This document shows, in pieces, positions 27,009 through 36,147 of a DNA stretch of 64,000 bases. The notes under the pieces are model-generated. The model was given only the letters and a program-made list of their open reading frames with translations, made no database searches and was not told where the DNA came from. This stretch comes from Pseudomonas coleopterorum (lineage in GTDB: Bacteria > Pseudomonadota > Gammaproteobacteria > Pseudomonadales > Pseudomonadaceae), in assembly GCF_900105555.1 (NCBI RefSeq), contig NZ_FNTZ01000001.1, positions 1,116,001 to 1,180,000 of the forward strand, written 5' to 3'. Position numbers and translations under genes: made by a program. Position 1 is the stretch's first letter, and each line of letters begins with the position of its first letter.

Positions 27009-28073
27009 ATGACGCAGCGCAAGATCATCCACGTCGACTGTGACTGCTTCTACGCCGCCATCGAAATGCGTGACGACCCGCGGCTGGCCGGCAAGCCTCT
27101 GGCCGTCGGTGGCTCTGCGGAGCGTCGCGGCGTGATCGCCACCTGCAACTACGAGGCGCGCGCCTATGGCGTGCGCTCGGCCATGAGTTCACGTCATGCA
27201 GTCAAACTCTGTCCTGACCTGACCATCGTCAAGCCCCGCATGGATGCCTATAAAGAAGCATCGCGGGAGATTCAGGGCATCTTTCGAGAGTACACCGACC
27301 TGATCGAGCCGCTGTCGCTGGACGAAGCCTACCTCGACGTCTCTGACTGCCCGCATTTTTCCGGCAGCGCCACGCGTATCGCCCAGGACATTCGGCGCAA
27401 AGTTTCCAAGCGCCTGCACATCACGGTTTCGGCCGGGGTGGCGCCGAACAAGTTTCTGGCCAAGATTGCCAGCGACTGGCGCAAGCCGGACGGGCTGTTC
27501 GTCATCACCCCGCCCCAGGTCGAGGATTTCGTCGCGGCCCTGCCGGTCACCAAGCTGCACGGCGTGGGCAAAGTCACTGCCGACAAGCTGGCGCGCCTGG
27601 GCATCGACAGTTGCCTGGAGCTGCGTGAGTGGAGCAAATTGGCGCTGGTGCGCGAATTCGGCAGCTTCGGCGAGCGCCTCTACAGCCTGGCCCGCGGCAT
27701 CGACGATCGCGTGGTGCAGAACGATAGCCGGCGGCAGTCCATCAGCGTGGAAAACACGTACGAGGCCGACCTGCCCGATCTAGCCAGCTGCCTGGGCAAG
27801 CTTCCGGAGTTGATGCAGACCCTGGCCGAACGCATCGGGCGGATCGACAGCAGCTACCGCCCCGGCAAGCCGTTCGTCAAAGTGAAGTTCCACGATTTCA
27901 CCCAGACCACCCTGGAGCAGGCGGGGGCGGGCAGGGACCTGGAAAGCTACCAGCAGCTATTGGGTCAGGCCTTCGCCCGGGGTGGCAAGCCGGTGCGGCT
28001 GTTGGGCATCGGCGTGCGTCTGCTGGACCTGCGTGGCGCCCACGAGCAACTGGAGCTGTTCAGCGAGCGCTGA
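27009..28073 (+). CDS. dinB: DNA polymerase IV (translesion, Y family)
   Basis: An error-prone polymerase that copies damaged templates. The 354-residue protein has IIHVDCDCFYAAIEM at the N-terminus and the catalytic SLDEAYLDVS near 103. Helix-hairpin-helix and little-finger domains follow. It ends in a sliding-clamp-binding motif QLELF just before the C-terminus. I chose ATG 27009; an in-frame extension to 26862 has no family resemblance. I could not find a convincing LexA box (CTGT-N8-ACAG) in the 250 bases upstream. It converges with the lipoprotein gene, with 9 bases between stops. Confidence 0.95.
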   Translation: MTQRKIIHVDCDCFYAAIEMRDDPRLAGKPLAVGGSAERRGVIATCNYEARAYGVRSAMSSRHAVKLCPDLTIVKPRMDAYKEASREIQGIFREYTDLIEPLSLDEAYLDVSDCPHFSGSATRIAQDIRRKVSKRLHITVSAGVAPNKFLAKIASDWRKPDGLFVITPPQVEDFVAALPVTKLHGVGKVTADKLARLGIDSCLELREWSKLALVREFGSFGERLYSLARGIDDRVVQNDSRRQSISVENTYEADLPDLASCLGKLPELMQTLAERIGRIDSSYRPGKPFVKVKFHDFTQTTLEQAGAGRDLESYQQLLGQAFARGGKPVRLLGIGVRLLDLRGAHEQLELFSER

Positions 28074-28082
28074 TCGGCGGGC

Positions 28083-29033
28083 TCAGGTCCCAGGATCGGC
28101 AACCAGTCGCCCGGTTTCCTTGCGCAGCGACTTGAGGAAATCCTGCTGCAATTCAGGGTCGTTGCGGGTCAATTCGATCAGGCTCTGTTCCAGCTCACTG
28201 GCTTCATCTTCCAGACCCAATTCAGCCAGTCGCTTGACCCGAAACACCCACTGACCGACCTCGTCGCCTTCCAAGTCATCGAAAATCAGCCTGTGCGCTT
28301 CGGCAAGCTTGCCGCGCAGATCCGGGCTGACCGGCAGCAGGGCGCTGGCGCGGGTCTGGCTATCCTCGTCCACCACGCTCAGCTGCAAGCGCGTGACACG
28401 GGTCAGATCCTGTTCCGCGAACGGGCTGTCCAGCAGGTTGATGCGCAATACGCCGTTGGCATCGGTCTCCAGGTCGAAGGTCTTGCGACCGGTGCCGACC
28501 TGAACGGGCCGCTCGCTCCAGGGCGTGCTGTTGTGCTCCACGCGCTGGTCGGTCTGCACCTCGTCGATGCTGGCCAGGTTTTGCTCGGCGCGGCCGTTGG
28601 ATTGCACGTTCATGAACGGATTGAGACCGGCGAACCCATAGCTGACCCAATCCTTGGTAACGCTATCGGGCAGACTGCCGAAGGTCGCCACGTTCACCAC
28701 ATTGGCGCCCACGCCCGCCACCACGGCAACCGCGCCCAGCGGGATCTCGTAGACCTCGCGCCAGGGTTGGTAGGGGGTGTAGCGATCGTAGTGACGGGTG
28801 GTCTCGAACGCCGTGACTTCGAAGTCCTTGAGTTCGCGAATGCGCACGCGGCGTTGCGGTGTCTGCAGGACCTCGGGCTTGCCCAAGTCGATCTGCAAGC
28901 TGTGTTCGAGCAGCTTGCGCTCGATCCGCTCCTCGTGTTCGTTGCGTTGCGACATCTGGTTGGCACAGCCACTGACCAGCAGGGTGCTGCACAGGGCAGC
29001 ACCCCCGAGGGCCATGGTAGTTCGCTTGAACAT
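28083..29033 (-). CDS. Conserved lipoprotein of unknown function
   Basis: A 316-residue lipoprotein with signal peptide MFKRTTMALGGAALCSTLLV and lipobox VSGC (C23). The mature protein has a central glycine/valine-rich hydrophobic stretch (AVAVVAGVGANVVNVATFG, about 100-118) and an acidic, leucine-rich C-terminus. I do not recognise a named domain. It lies 15 bases downstream of proS on the same strand and probably shares its transcript. A similar gene sits beside proS in other pseudomonads as far as I recall. Confidence 0.8.
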   Translation of the reverse strand: MFKRTTMALGGAALCSTLLVSGCANQMSQRNEHEERIERKLLEHSLQIDLGKPEVLQTPQRRVRIRELKDFEVTAFETTRHYDRYTPYQPWREVYEIPLGAVAVVAGVGANVVNVATFGSLPDSVTKDWVSYGFAGLNPFMNVQSNGRAEQNLASIDEVQTDQRVEHNSTPWSERPVQVGTGRKTFDLETDANGVLRINLLDSPFAEQDLTRVTRLQLSVVDEDSQTRASALLPVSPDLRGKLAEAHRLIFDDLEGDEVGQWVFRVKRLAELGLEDEASELEQSLIELTRNDPELQQDFLKSLRKETGRLVADPGT

Positions 29034-29048
29034 GGTTTCTCGAGTCTG

Positions 29049-30764
29049 TCAGCGGCGCACGCGAGCCTGGATGAAAGACAGGACTTCGTCCACAGGCAAA
29101 GCCTGGGCTGCGTCCTCGGTACGGCTCTTGTATTCCAGGTTGCCTTCGGCCAGGCCGCGGTCGCTGATGACGATCCGGTGAGGAATGCCGATCAGCTCCA
29201 TGTCGGCGAACTTGATGCCGGGGCTGGTCTTCTTGTCGCGGTCGTCCAGCAGCACTTCGAAGCCCGCTTCGGTGAGTTGCGCGTACAACCGATCGGTGGC
29301 CTCGCGGACCTGTTCGGTTTCGTAGCGCAGCGGCACCAGGGCCACCTGGAAGGGCGCCAGGGTGTCGCTCCAGATGATGCCCCCGGCATCGTTGTTCTGC
29401 TCGATGGCCGCTGCGACCACGCGCGATACGCCAATGCCGTAGCAGCCCATGGCCAGAGTGACCGGCTTGCCATTCTCGCCCAGTACCTGACACTTCATCG
29501 CTTCGCTGTACTTGGTGCCCAGCTGGAAGATATGACCGACCTCGATACCACGCTTGATGGTCAGGGTGCCCTGGCCATCCGGGCTGGCGTCGCCGTCCAC
29601 GACGTTGCGCAGATCGGCCACCTCAGGCAACGGCAGATCACGTTCCCAGTTCACGCCGAAGTAATGCTTGTCGTCGATGTTGGCACCTACGCCGAAATCG
29701 CTCATGAAGGCGACGGAGCGATCGATGATGCACGGCAGGGGCAGGTTCAACGGGCCCAGGGAACCTGCACCTGCACCGATGGCCTCACGCAGTTCGGCTT
29801 CGCTGGCCATGACCAGCGGGCTGGCGACCTGGGGCTGATTGGCTGCCTTGATCTCGTTCAGCTCATGATCGCCACGGATGATCAAGGCGATCAACTTGCC
29901 TTCTTCGGCGGCGTGGACCACCAGCGTCTTGACGGTTTTCTCGATCGGCAGGCCGAAGTTTTCCACCAGTTGCGCGATGGTCTTGGCATTGGGCGTGTCG
30001 ACCAGGCGCAGTTCTTCCTGGGCGGCGCCGCGCTCGGTCTCGCGTGGAATCGCCTCGGCCTTCTCGATGTTGGCCGCGTAGTCGGACGTATCGCTGAAAA
30101 CGATATCGTCTTCGCCCGACTCTGCCAGCACGTGGAACTCATGGGATCCAGCGCCACCGATGGAGCCGTTGTCGGCTTCCACAGCGCGGAACTTCAGACC
30201 CAGGCGAGTGAAGATGTTGCTATACGCCTGGTGCATGCGGTCGTAGGTGACCTGCAGCGACGGCTGGTCGGTATGGAAGGAATACGCATCCTTCATGATG
30301 AATTCGCGACCACGCATCAGGCCGAAGCGTGGACGAATCTCGTCACGGAACTTGGTCTGGATCTGGTACAGATTGATGGGCAGCTGTTTGTAGCTGTTCA
30401 GCTCGTTGCGCATCAGGTCGGTGATGACTTCTTCGTGGGTAGGGCCGGCACAGAACTCACGGTCATGGCGATCCTTCAGGCGCAGCAGTTCAGGACCGTA
30501 CTGCTCCCAACGACCCGATTCCTGCCACAGTTCAGCCGGCTGGATACCCGGCATCAGCACCTCGAGGGCGCCAGCGGCGTCCATTTCCTCGCGCACGATC
30601 CGCTCAACCTTGCGCATCACTCGAAGACCCATCGGCAGCCACGTGTACAGGCCCGAGGCGAGCTTGCGGATCATGCCGGCACGCAGCATCAGCTGGTGGC
30701 TGATCACGACGGCATCGGAAGGAGTTTCTTTCTGTGTGGCGAGCAGATATTGACTGGTGCGCAT
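29049..30764 (-). CDS. proS: Prolyl-tRNA synthetase
   Basis: Charges tRNA-Pro. The 571-residue bacterial-type enzyme has the class II motif 1 region ([23 protein letters not shown]), motif 2 around [17 protein letters not shown] and motif 3 in [13 protein letters not shown] near residue 440. An inserted editing domain lies between motifs 2 and 3 (about 230-390). ATG 30764 gives [15 protein letters not shown], the family start. It is followed by the lipoprotein gene. The upstream oprD gene, on the same strand, has its own terminator. Confidence 0.97.
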   Translation of the reverse strand: MRTSQYLLATQKETPSDAVVISHQLMLRAGMIRKLASGLYTWLPMGLRVMRKVERIVREEMDAAGALEVLMPGIQPAELWQESGRWEQYGPELLRLKDRHDREFCAGPTHEEVITDLMRNELNSYKQLPINLYQIQTKFRDEIRPRFGLMRGREFIMKDAYSFHTDQPSLQVTYDRMHQAYSNIFTRLGLKFRAVEADNGSIGGAGSHEFHVLAESGEDDIVFSDTSDYAANIEKAEAIPRETERGAAQEELRLVDTPNAKTIAQLVENFGLPIEKTVKTLVVHAAEEGKLIALIIRGDHELNEIKAANQPQVASPLVMASEAELREAIGAGAGSLGPLNLPLPCIIDRSVAFMSDFGVGANIDDKHYFGVNWERDLPLPEVADLRNVVDGDASPDGQGTLTIKRGIEVGHIFQLGTKYSEAMKCQVLGENGKPVTLAMGCYGIGVSRVVAAAIEQNNDAGGIIWSDTLAPFQVALVPLRYETEQVREATDRLYAQLTEAGFEVLLDDRDKKTSPGIKFADMELIGIPHRIVISDRGLAEGNLEYKSRTEDAAQALPVDEVLSFIQARVRR

Positions 30765-30876
30765 GGTTGACCGTTGTCTTGGCGAAATTTTATCGAGGCC
30801 TGGCATTGTACGGGCGTGATTGGACGACGTACAGGCATAGGGCCGCGCTTTGCGGAGCACGGGAGCCCAGACGCAG

Positions 30877-30903
30877 AAAAGCCCGGCGGGGCCGGGCTTT
30901 TCA
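30877..30903 (-). terminator. Rho-independent terminator of oprD
   Basis: An 11-base stem (AAAAGCCCGGC at 30877-30887 with GCCGGGCTTTT at 30891-30901) and a three-base loop, 25 bases beyond the oprD stop. The A and T flanks make it potentially bidirectional. Confidence 0.9.
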
Positions 30904-30926
30904 AGGGTGCAGCTACCCGCAGCGGA

Positions 30927-32198
30927 TTACATGATGCTGAGCGGATACTCGACGATGAAGCGCAGGTCGTTGTTCGACGGACCGTAGTCGGCGTCGTAGG
31001 CATTGTTGGCGCGGTACACGGCGCTACGCAGGCGGAAGGACATGTCCTTGATCGGGCCCTGCTGAACCACGTACTTGGTCTCGAAGTCCCACTCGTGCTC
31101 TTTGCCTTCCTCGCCGTTGCTGGCTTCGATGTTGTCGCCAGTGATGTAGCGAGTCATGAAGCTCAGGCCCGGTACGCCGTAGGTAGCCATGTTGAGGTCG
31201 TAGCGAACCTGCCACGACTTCTCTTCGGCGCCGACGAAGTCGGAGTACTGTACGGAGTTGTTCAGGAACACGGTGCCACCACCGTCCACGCCATAGGCGT
31301 AACCGGTGTCACCGGAGCTGCGCTGGTAGCCCAGGGTGAACTTGTGAGCGCCCAGGCTATAGGCAACCGCGGTGCTCCAGATCTTGTTGTCGACGTCGCC
31401 GCCCAGGTCTTCGCCCTGGCTCTTGGTGCGATAGGCGTTGAAGTCGAAGTTCAGCGACTGCAGATCGTCGATCGGCAGGGTGTAGTTCAGGTTGACGTAC
31501 TGACGCTTCCAGTAGTCTTCCACGTCGGACGCTGCAACCGTACCGGTGAAGTTCTTGGTGAAAGCGTAGGTGGCGCCGGCGATGTCGGCGGACTTCAGGC
31601 CCAGGGAGTCGCGACCCATGCCGGTCTGCGCGCTCATCGAGGTGAAGCGGCCGATGTTCAGGGTCAGGTCCTGAATTTCGTTGCTGGTGATCGAGGTGCC
31701 GGTGGCGACTTCAGGCAACAGACGACCGTCATCGGTCGCGAAGACCGGGCTGGCGACGATCTGTTGGCCGTATTTGAGCACGGTGTTGGAGAAGCGGAAC
31801 TTGACGGCCGCGCCACCCTTGGTCTGGCTGTGCTCCAGGTTGCCATCGTCATCGGCTGCGAACAGGCCGTTGCTGCGGCGACCGGTACCGCCGTCCAGAC
31901 GTACCGAACCAAAGCCCATTGCATCCACACCTGCACCGATGGTGCCCTGGGTGAAGCCCGACTCGTAGAACATCTGGGCGCCAAGACCGGTGTCTTCGCG
32001 ATAGCCCTTGTCAGTGCCAGGGGTAGGGTTGCCTGCGCCGTGCTTGTAGTCACGGTTCATGTACAGGGCGCGCAGCTTGAGGTTCAGGGTGCTGTCTTCC
32101 ACGAAACCCTTGGAATCGTCCTGGGCGGACGCCAAAGCCAACTGCGAGGTGCCGGCTGTTACAGCCAGTGCGATCATGCTCCACTTCATCACGCGCAT
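30927..32198 (-). CDS. oprD: OprD-family outer-membrane porin
   Basis: A 423-residue porin of the OprD/Occ family, an 18-stranded barrel for uptake of basic amino acids or other small carboxylates. The signal peptide is MRVMKWSMIALAVTAGTSQLALA. The mature part starts with the family segment FVEDSTLNLKLRALYMNRDYK and ends FIVEYPLSIM, so the terminal residue is Met rather than the usual aromatic or leucine. ATG 32198 follows AAAGGAGC. Location beside proS matches the oprD locus of P. aeruginosa, but substrate and carbapenem relevance cannot be read from sequence. Confidence 0.92.
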   Translation of the reverse strand: MRVMKWSMIALAVTAGTSQLALASAQDDSKGFVEDSTLNLKLRALYMNRDYKHGAGNPTPGTDKGYREDTGLGAQMFYESGFTQGTIGAGVDAMGFGSVRLDGGTGRRSNGLFAADDDGNLEHSQTKGGAAVKFRFSNTVLKYGQQIVASPVFATDDGRLLPEVATGTSITSNEIQDLTLNIGRFTSMSAQTGMGRDSLGLKSADIAGATYAFTKNFTGTVAASDVEDYWKRQYVNLNYTLPIDDLQSLNFDFNAYRTKSQGEDLGGDVDNKIWSTAVAYSLGAHKFTLGYQRSSGDTGYAYGVDGGGTVFLNNSVQYSDFVGAEEKSWQVRYDLNMATYGVPGLSFMTRYITGDNIEASNGEEGKEHEWDFETKYVVQQGPIKDMSFRLRSAVYRANNAYDADYGPSNNDLRFIVEYPLSIM

Positions 32199-33099
32199 CG
32201 TGATTTGCTCCTTTGGTTTTAAGAAGAGTAACCACTGCCTCACCTGTTTTTTTATCTGAGGCAGTTCTTTCTTTTTATGACGGCGCGGAACGTATACCAC
32301 GCCAGCCATGTTGGCGATACTTTCAAGTTCGCTGTTGCAACTGCACTTCGCTTGCGCGTATGCACTAACGCTGTTTCATCCGTCTTGCCTTTACGCACTG
32401 CCGTGGATTGAACCGTTGACACTGCCAAGTTGCGAATGCACGAACACACTCTGCGACGGTTTACTCTTTGTCCACGGTTATCGTCTTCCCACGTCCCCGC
32501 CGGACCTTGCGATGGTGAATGCAACAAGCGTGCACAAACGTGCCAGCAGTTCACATATTTTTCACTTTTCTTCTTTCGCCTTGGCGAAGCCCACGGGATT
32601 CCTGCCTGTCGAGCCATTGCCTGTTTTTTCAGTCACCGTGTCGTGAGTGCGATCGCCTCCCATTTCGCCGCGCAAACGTTACCGCAGGGTGACATGAGTG
32701 GGTAGATTCCGAAGTCTCCATGCACCGACAGCGCTCCCGGTGGATCTTTTTGGTGCGAAAAGTGACGTCCCGAATCGGAAGGCTAGCCCAGCTTATGAAA
32801 TTGGCAATGTGGTGCTGGCCTAAAGAAATACCGCTGGTCAGGTAGTTACGTGTAGTACTGAATGGAATGCGTGAAGTCCTGACAGCGCCTATCGTTCGAG
32901 GTCCGACAAGGCGAGCGATCCTGGGGCGAGGGGCACCAGCACTGTGCCCCGTTCCGGGCATACTGACGGACTTGCGTGGCGCAGTTGATCAGCTGGATGC
33001 GCGACGACCTCGAAAAAAACCGACCGGGCACGGTATCCTTGGTGCCCGATGATTCGTGGCCACGGCCCGGTCCCCCATCCCGCTTTCTGGAGAACGCCC
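32199..33099. other. Gene-free regulatory region upstream of oprD
   Basis: About 900 bases with no open frame that resembles a protein on either strand. Visible elements are an inverted repeat in the oprD leader (32234-32265), A-rich stretches near the oprD start, and two GC-rich hairpins (32930-32950 and 33025-33048). The rest looks unstructured. It is more AT-rich near oprD than the neighbouring genes. A small RNA or a long regulatory leader is possible but unproved. Confidence 0.5.
32234..32265 (-). promoter_or_regulatory. Stem-loop in the oprD 5' leader
   Basis: A perfect 9-base inverted repeat (ACTGCCTCA at 32234-32242 and TGAGGCAGT at 32257-32265) with an A/T-rich 14-base loop, 36 bases upstream of the oprD start codon. 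Read on the minus strand it would form a leader hairpin. On the plus strand it is followed by TCTTTCTTTTT. Confidence 0.5.
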
Positions 33100-33531
33100 G
33101 TGTTCAGCCTGGATGCCCGACTTGCCCAGGACACTCATGTCCTGGGTGACTTCCCACTGTGTCGTCTGCTGCTCAGCAATGATGCCAACTATCCCTGGTT
33201 CATTCTGGTGCCACGTCGTCCCGATATCAGCGAAGTCTTCCAGTTGAACGAGGCGGACCATCAAATGCTGTGGAATGAAACCCATGCCTTGGCGAAGTTG
33301 CTTCACCAAGGCTATCAGGCCGACAAGATCAATATTGCCACCCTAGGCAATGTAGTCAGCCAGTTGCACATGCATGTAATCGTCCGGTATCGCGGCGATG
33401 TCGCCTGGCCCGCGCCGGTCTGGGGCAAGTTGCCCGCCGTACCCTATACCGCTGAGCAGCTGGCGTCGGTTCGTGAAAAGCTGGCCAGCCTGCTGGGCGA
33501 CGAATTCGTTTTCGCGGAGGGCAGGGCATGA
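33100..33531 (+). CDS. HIT-domain protein
   Basis: A 143-residue histidine-triad protein, a family of nucleotide hydrolases and transferases. The triad reads [10 protein letters not shown] near residue 90. The catalytic middle histidine is present, but the first histidine of the usual HxHxH is glutamine, which is common in the bacterial subgroup. I chose the GTG at 33100 with the ribosome-binding site CTGGAG; an upstream ATG at 33049 has none. It overlaps slyX by 4 bases, so the two are co-translated. The physiological substrate is unknown. Confidence 0.9.
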   Translation: MFSLDARLAQDTHVLGDFPLCRLLLSNDANYPWFILVPRRPDISEVFQLNEADHQMLWNETHALAKLLHQGYQADKINIATLGNVVSQLHMHVIVRYRGDVAWPAPVWGKLPAVPYTAEQLASVREKLASLLGDEFVFAEGRA

Positions 33532-33734
33532 GCCTGGAAGATCGAGTGATGGAACTGGAGACGCGCCTGGCGTTTCAGGATGACACCTTGTCCTCGCTCA
33601 GCGACGAATTGATCCTGCAGCAGCGGGCCATCGAACGTCTGCAGATGCAGCTCGCAGCACTGCTCAAGCGTCAGGAAGAAATGGTCGGCCAGTTCGAGAC
33701 GGCCACTCAGGAAGCGCCGCCGCCTCATTATTGA
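33528..33734 (+). CDS. slyX: SlyX-family coiled-coil protein
   Basis: A 68-residue protein that is almost entirely coiled coil, with heptads from [19 protein letters not shown] to [10 protein letters not shown], and ends in PPPHY, the conserved SlyX tail. Its biochemical role is not established. It overlaps the HIT gene by 4 bases and is followed directly by a strong terminator. Confidence 0.93.
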   Translation: MSLEDRVMELETRLAFQDDTLSSLSDELILQQRAIERLQMQLAALLKRQEEMVGQFETATQEAPPPHY

Positions 33735-33750
33735 GGTCTTTTTCGAGGCA

Positions 33751-33784
33751 ATAAAAAACGCGGGCAGTGCCCGCGTTTTTTATT
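33751..33784. terminator. Bidirectional terminator between slyX and the cold-shock-domain gene
   Basis: A stem CGCGGGC/GCCCGCG (33759-33765 and 33769-33775) flanked by A6 and T6 runs on its two sides. It can serve both converging genes. Confidence 0.93.
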
Positions 33785-33795
33785 GGCTGCTGGAT

Positions 33796-34386
33796 TCAGC
33801 GACGTGGCGATGCCGCGATCACGTCTTCGGCCTGCAGTCCCTTGTCACGGTTCATCACCGAAAACTCGACGCGCTGGCCTTCGACCAATACGCGATGACC
33901 TTCGCCACGAATGGCACGAAAATGCACAAAGATGTCGTCGCCCGAGTCACGCGAAATGAAGCCGAAGCCCTTGGACGTGTTGAACCACTTCACGGTGCCC
34001 GTATCGCGGTTGGTCATGTCGTACTGCACGGCACTGGGCGCCGGTGACGCACGGTAGAAGCTGATCGACAGGTGCGCCAGGCACGCGAGCAGTGCGCACA
34101 GCAGACCCGGCAGGATGCCGATGGCCGGCAGCGGTACCAGCAATGTCAGGGTCTGGGTGATCACCGAGGCGACCAGCAGCACACTGACCAGGTTTTGCAA
34201 CAGATGACGTGGACCTTTGTTCCAGCGTGGTATCACCGGCGCCAAAAGCAGATTGAGCAGACCGAACAGCGCCAGGTAGATTGCGTCGGGTTGTTGCAGG
34301 TAAGGCGCTACATCGGCCCGCAGGCTTGGTATGAAGGACAGCAGCACGGCCGCTGCGCCCGTCAGAAGGTGGACGATTTTCAACAT
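33796..34386 (-). CDS. Membrane protein with C-terminal cold-shock domain
   Basis: A 196-residue protein with an unusual layout. Residues 1-115 hold three or four hydrophobic helices, and residues about 125-192 form a complete cold-shock domain. The RNA-binding motifs are intact (RNP1 KGFGFI, RNP2 DIFVHF), as is the typical [12 protein letters not shown] start. It should therefore tether a single-stranded nucleic-acid-binding domain to the inner membrane. It is a single gene converging on slyX. Similar two-part proteins exist in other pseudomonads; their function is not established to my knowledge. Confidence 0.88.
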   Translation of the reverse strand: MLKIVHLLTGAAAVLLSFIPSLRADVAPYLQQPDAIYLALFGLLNLLLAPVIPRWNKGPRHLLQNLVSVLLVASVITQTLTLLVPLPAIGILPGLLCALLACLAHLSISFYRASPAPSAVQYDMTNRDTGTVKWFNTSKGFGFISRDSGDDIFVHFRAIRGEGHRVLVEGQRVEFSVMNRDKGLQAEDVIAASPRR

Positions 34387-34698
34387 TTGATTGGCTCACT
34401 CTAAGATCAGGCATCAGGAAGAGCTGATACCGCACCACGCACAGCGTTGGGATGAAAAGAATTGCCGGGCATCTGCAGGGATCAGCCTATGCGCCGCGGC
34501 TTGATGAATCGCCGGGCGACACGCCTCCTATTTAACAGCAAACCCGGATCCTTCTCAAATCGACCGCAGCGCCGTCCACCGCCGTCGGGCGGATAGTCGG
34601 CGCAACACACGCAAGGCAAAGGCTGCGCGGGTCGATGGGTCTTGGTAAAGTGGGCATCCACCAGTGGGGTGTATATTCATCGTCTACAAGGACATTAC
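34387..34698. promoter_or_regulatory. Divergent intergenic region with candidate dps promoter
   Basis: A 312-base gap between the divergent cold-shock-domain gene and dps. A -10-like TATATT lies at 34672-34677, 22 bases before the dps ATG, with no good -35. That would suit a stationary-phase promoter, but this is inference. I see no other feature in the gap. Confidence 0.4.
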
Positions 34699-35169
34699 AT
34701 GGCAATCGATATCGGCATCAGCGAAGAAGATCGCAAATCGATCGTGGACGGCTTGTCCCGTCTGCTCTCCGACACCTACGTGCTTTACCTCAAGACCCAC
34801 AACTTCCACTGGAACGTCACCGGCCCGGCTTTCCGTACCCTCCATCTGATGTTCGAAGAGCAGTACACCGAGCTGGCGCTGGCAGTGGACTCCATTGCCG
34901 AGCGTATTCGTGCCCTGGGCTTCCCGGCACCGGGCGCCTATTCGGTGTATGCCCGTCTGTCTTCGATCAAGGAAGAAGAAGGGGTGCCTTCGGCTCAGGA
35001 CATGATCAAGCAACTGGTCGAAGGCCAGGAAGCCGTCACCCGCACTGCCCGTGGCATTTTCCCGCTGCTGGACAAGGTCAGTGACGAGCCGACGGCCGAC
35101 TTGCTGACCCAGCGCATGCAAGTGCATGAGAAGACTGCCTGGATGCTGCGTTCGCTGCTCGAAGGCTGA
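34699..35169 (+). CDS. dps: Dps-family ferritin-like DNA-protection protein
   Basis: A 156-residue mini-ferritin that oxidises and stores iron with hydrogen peroxide, protecting DNA. The inter-subunit ferroxidase residues have the exact Dps spacing: H37 (HNFHW), H49, D64 and E68. ATG 34699 ([12 protein letters not shown]) follows ACAAGGAC. It is a single gene with its own promoter region. Whether it also binds DNA is unclear, since it lacks a long basic N-terminal tail. Confidence 0.93.
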   Translation: MAIDIGISEEDRKSIVDGLSRLLSDTYVLYLKTHNFHWNVTGPAFRTLHLMFEEQYTELALAVDSIAERIRALGFPAPGAYSVYARLSSIKEEEGVPSAQDMIKQLVEGQEAVTRTARGIFPLLDKVSDEPTADLLTQRMQVHEKTAWMLRSLLEG

Positions 35170-35392
35170 TTCTTTTCGACGCGGCGGCACCCCGCGTGAG
35201 CAGGGGACCCGCCGTGCCGATCCAGGCCTTCGCGGCTGTTCGAAGCACGACTCACTCCTACACAACGACGCCGCTCTTCGCACGACTGCAACTCTTTATT
35301 CCTCTGTCGGCATCGCGCCTCGATACGCTTCCATAGATCCGTCAGCACATCTCCAGGGTTGGAGGTGGCGATCATCAAGGAGGCACGGATCC

Positions 35393-35764
35393 ATGGAAGG
35401 AAACATCACCACCCGAGCACGACAGCTCGACCGGTCGAGCAGGCTTGCCGTCGATCCCTACGCAGAAAACTTCGACATGGGCATGGCTCGACCCGTCTCC
35501 CGCTCGGTTCGCCTGAACGGGTTCGCCACCTGCCTGCGTCTGGAACGGATCTACTGGGAGATCCTCGAACGCATCGCCCTGGCCAATGAGTGCACCGTGA
35601 ACGCACTGCTTTCCTATGTCGACCGCGAAGTCCACCTGCGCCATGGCGGCGTGAAGAATTTCAGCGGGCTGGTGCGCGTGGTCTGTGTCACTCACCTGAT
35701 GGGGCGCGATCGTGCGTCGTCTGTTACCTTGGACGGCTGCGCGGCGCCGATTAACCGGATATAA
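35393..35764 (+). CDS. Ribbon-helix-helix (RHH_4-type) protein
   Basis: A 123-residue protein. The central part, from about residue 40 (RPVSRSVRLNGFATCLRLE) to about 105, matches the RHH_4 ribbon-helix-helix family, with the helix pair WEILERIALANECTVNALL. That suggests a DNA-binding dimer, possibly a repressor. The start at 35393 is well supported by AAGGAGG 12 bases upstream. The gene sits alone between dps and the FmdB-like gene. Its target is unknown; self-regulation would be typical for the fold. Confidence 0.8.
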   Translation: MEGNITTRARQLDRSSRLAVDPYAENFDMGMARPVSRSVRLNGFATCLRLERIYWEILERIALANECTVNALLSYVDREVHLRHGGVKNFSGLVRVVCVTHLMGRDRASSVTLDGCAAPINRI

Positions 35765-35824
35765 TCCCGCGTTTCACCCTGGCGCCGCTCGCGCCGCGGT
35801 TATTTGGTTGCCGAGACACTACCC

Positions 35825-36046
35825 ATGCCGATGTACGACTATCAATGTGCTTCCTGTGGTCACCAGATGGAAGTCATTCAGAAGATCAGCGCCGAGCCTT
35901 TGACCGATTGCCCTGCCTGCCAGGCGCCGGAATTGAAGAAGATGCTTTCCATGCCGGGTTTCCGCCTGAGCGGTACCGGCTGGTACGAGACCGACTTCAA
36001 GACCGGCAACAAGAAGAATCTGGCGGGTGGCGACAAGGCCGAGTGA
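35825..36046 (+). CDS. FmdB-family zinc-ribbon protein
   Basis: A 73-residue protein of the FmdB zinc-ribbon family, starting MPMYDYQCASCGH. Two CxxC pairs (C8/C11 and C29/C32) should bind zinc, and the C-terminal half has the family's GTGWYETDFK segment. It lies 101 bases upstream of aspS. It is often annotated as a regulatory protein, but its function is unproved. Confidence 0.92.
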   Translation: MPMYDYQCASCGHQMEVIQKISAEPLTDCPACQAPELKKMLSMPGFRLSGTGWYETDFKTGNKKNLAGGDKAE

Positions 36047-36147
36047 GTTGTCCGGCTCCCGCCCGCTCCTGCACGATGTCCAGGGTGCCGCGTGTCCAGC
36101 TACACGCCGTCATCGAATCATGAATTACGAGAAGTGAAACCACTACT

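Noticed and set aside
28293..30770. 825-codon open frame on the plus strand opposite proS and the lipoprotein gene
   Set aside because: Antisense shadow of well-supported genes; no family resemblance.
32252..32617. 121-codon open frame in the gap upstream of oprD
   Set aside because: Composition and lack of ribosome-binding site or domain suggest it is not coding; it overlaps the oprD leader.
32801..32816. Possible sigma54 promoter (TTGGCA...TGCT)
   Set aside because: The spacing between the GG and GC elements is one base short of the required distance, and no gene starts at the right place.
32930..33048. GC hairpins as terminators
   Set aside because: The stems at 32930-32950 and 33025-33048 lack an adjacent T run in an orientation that follows any gene.
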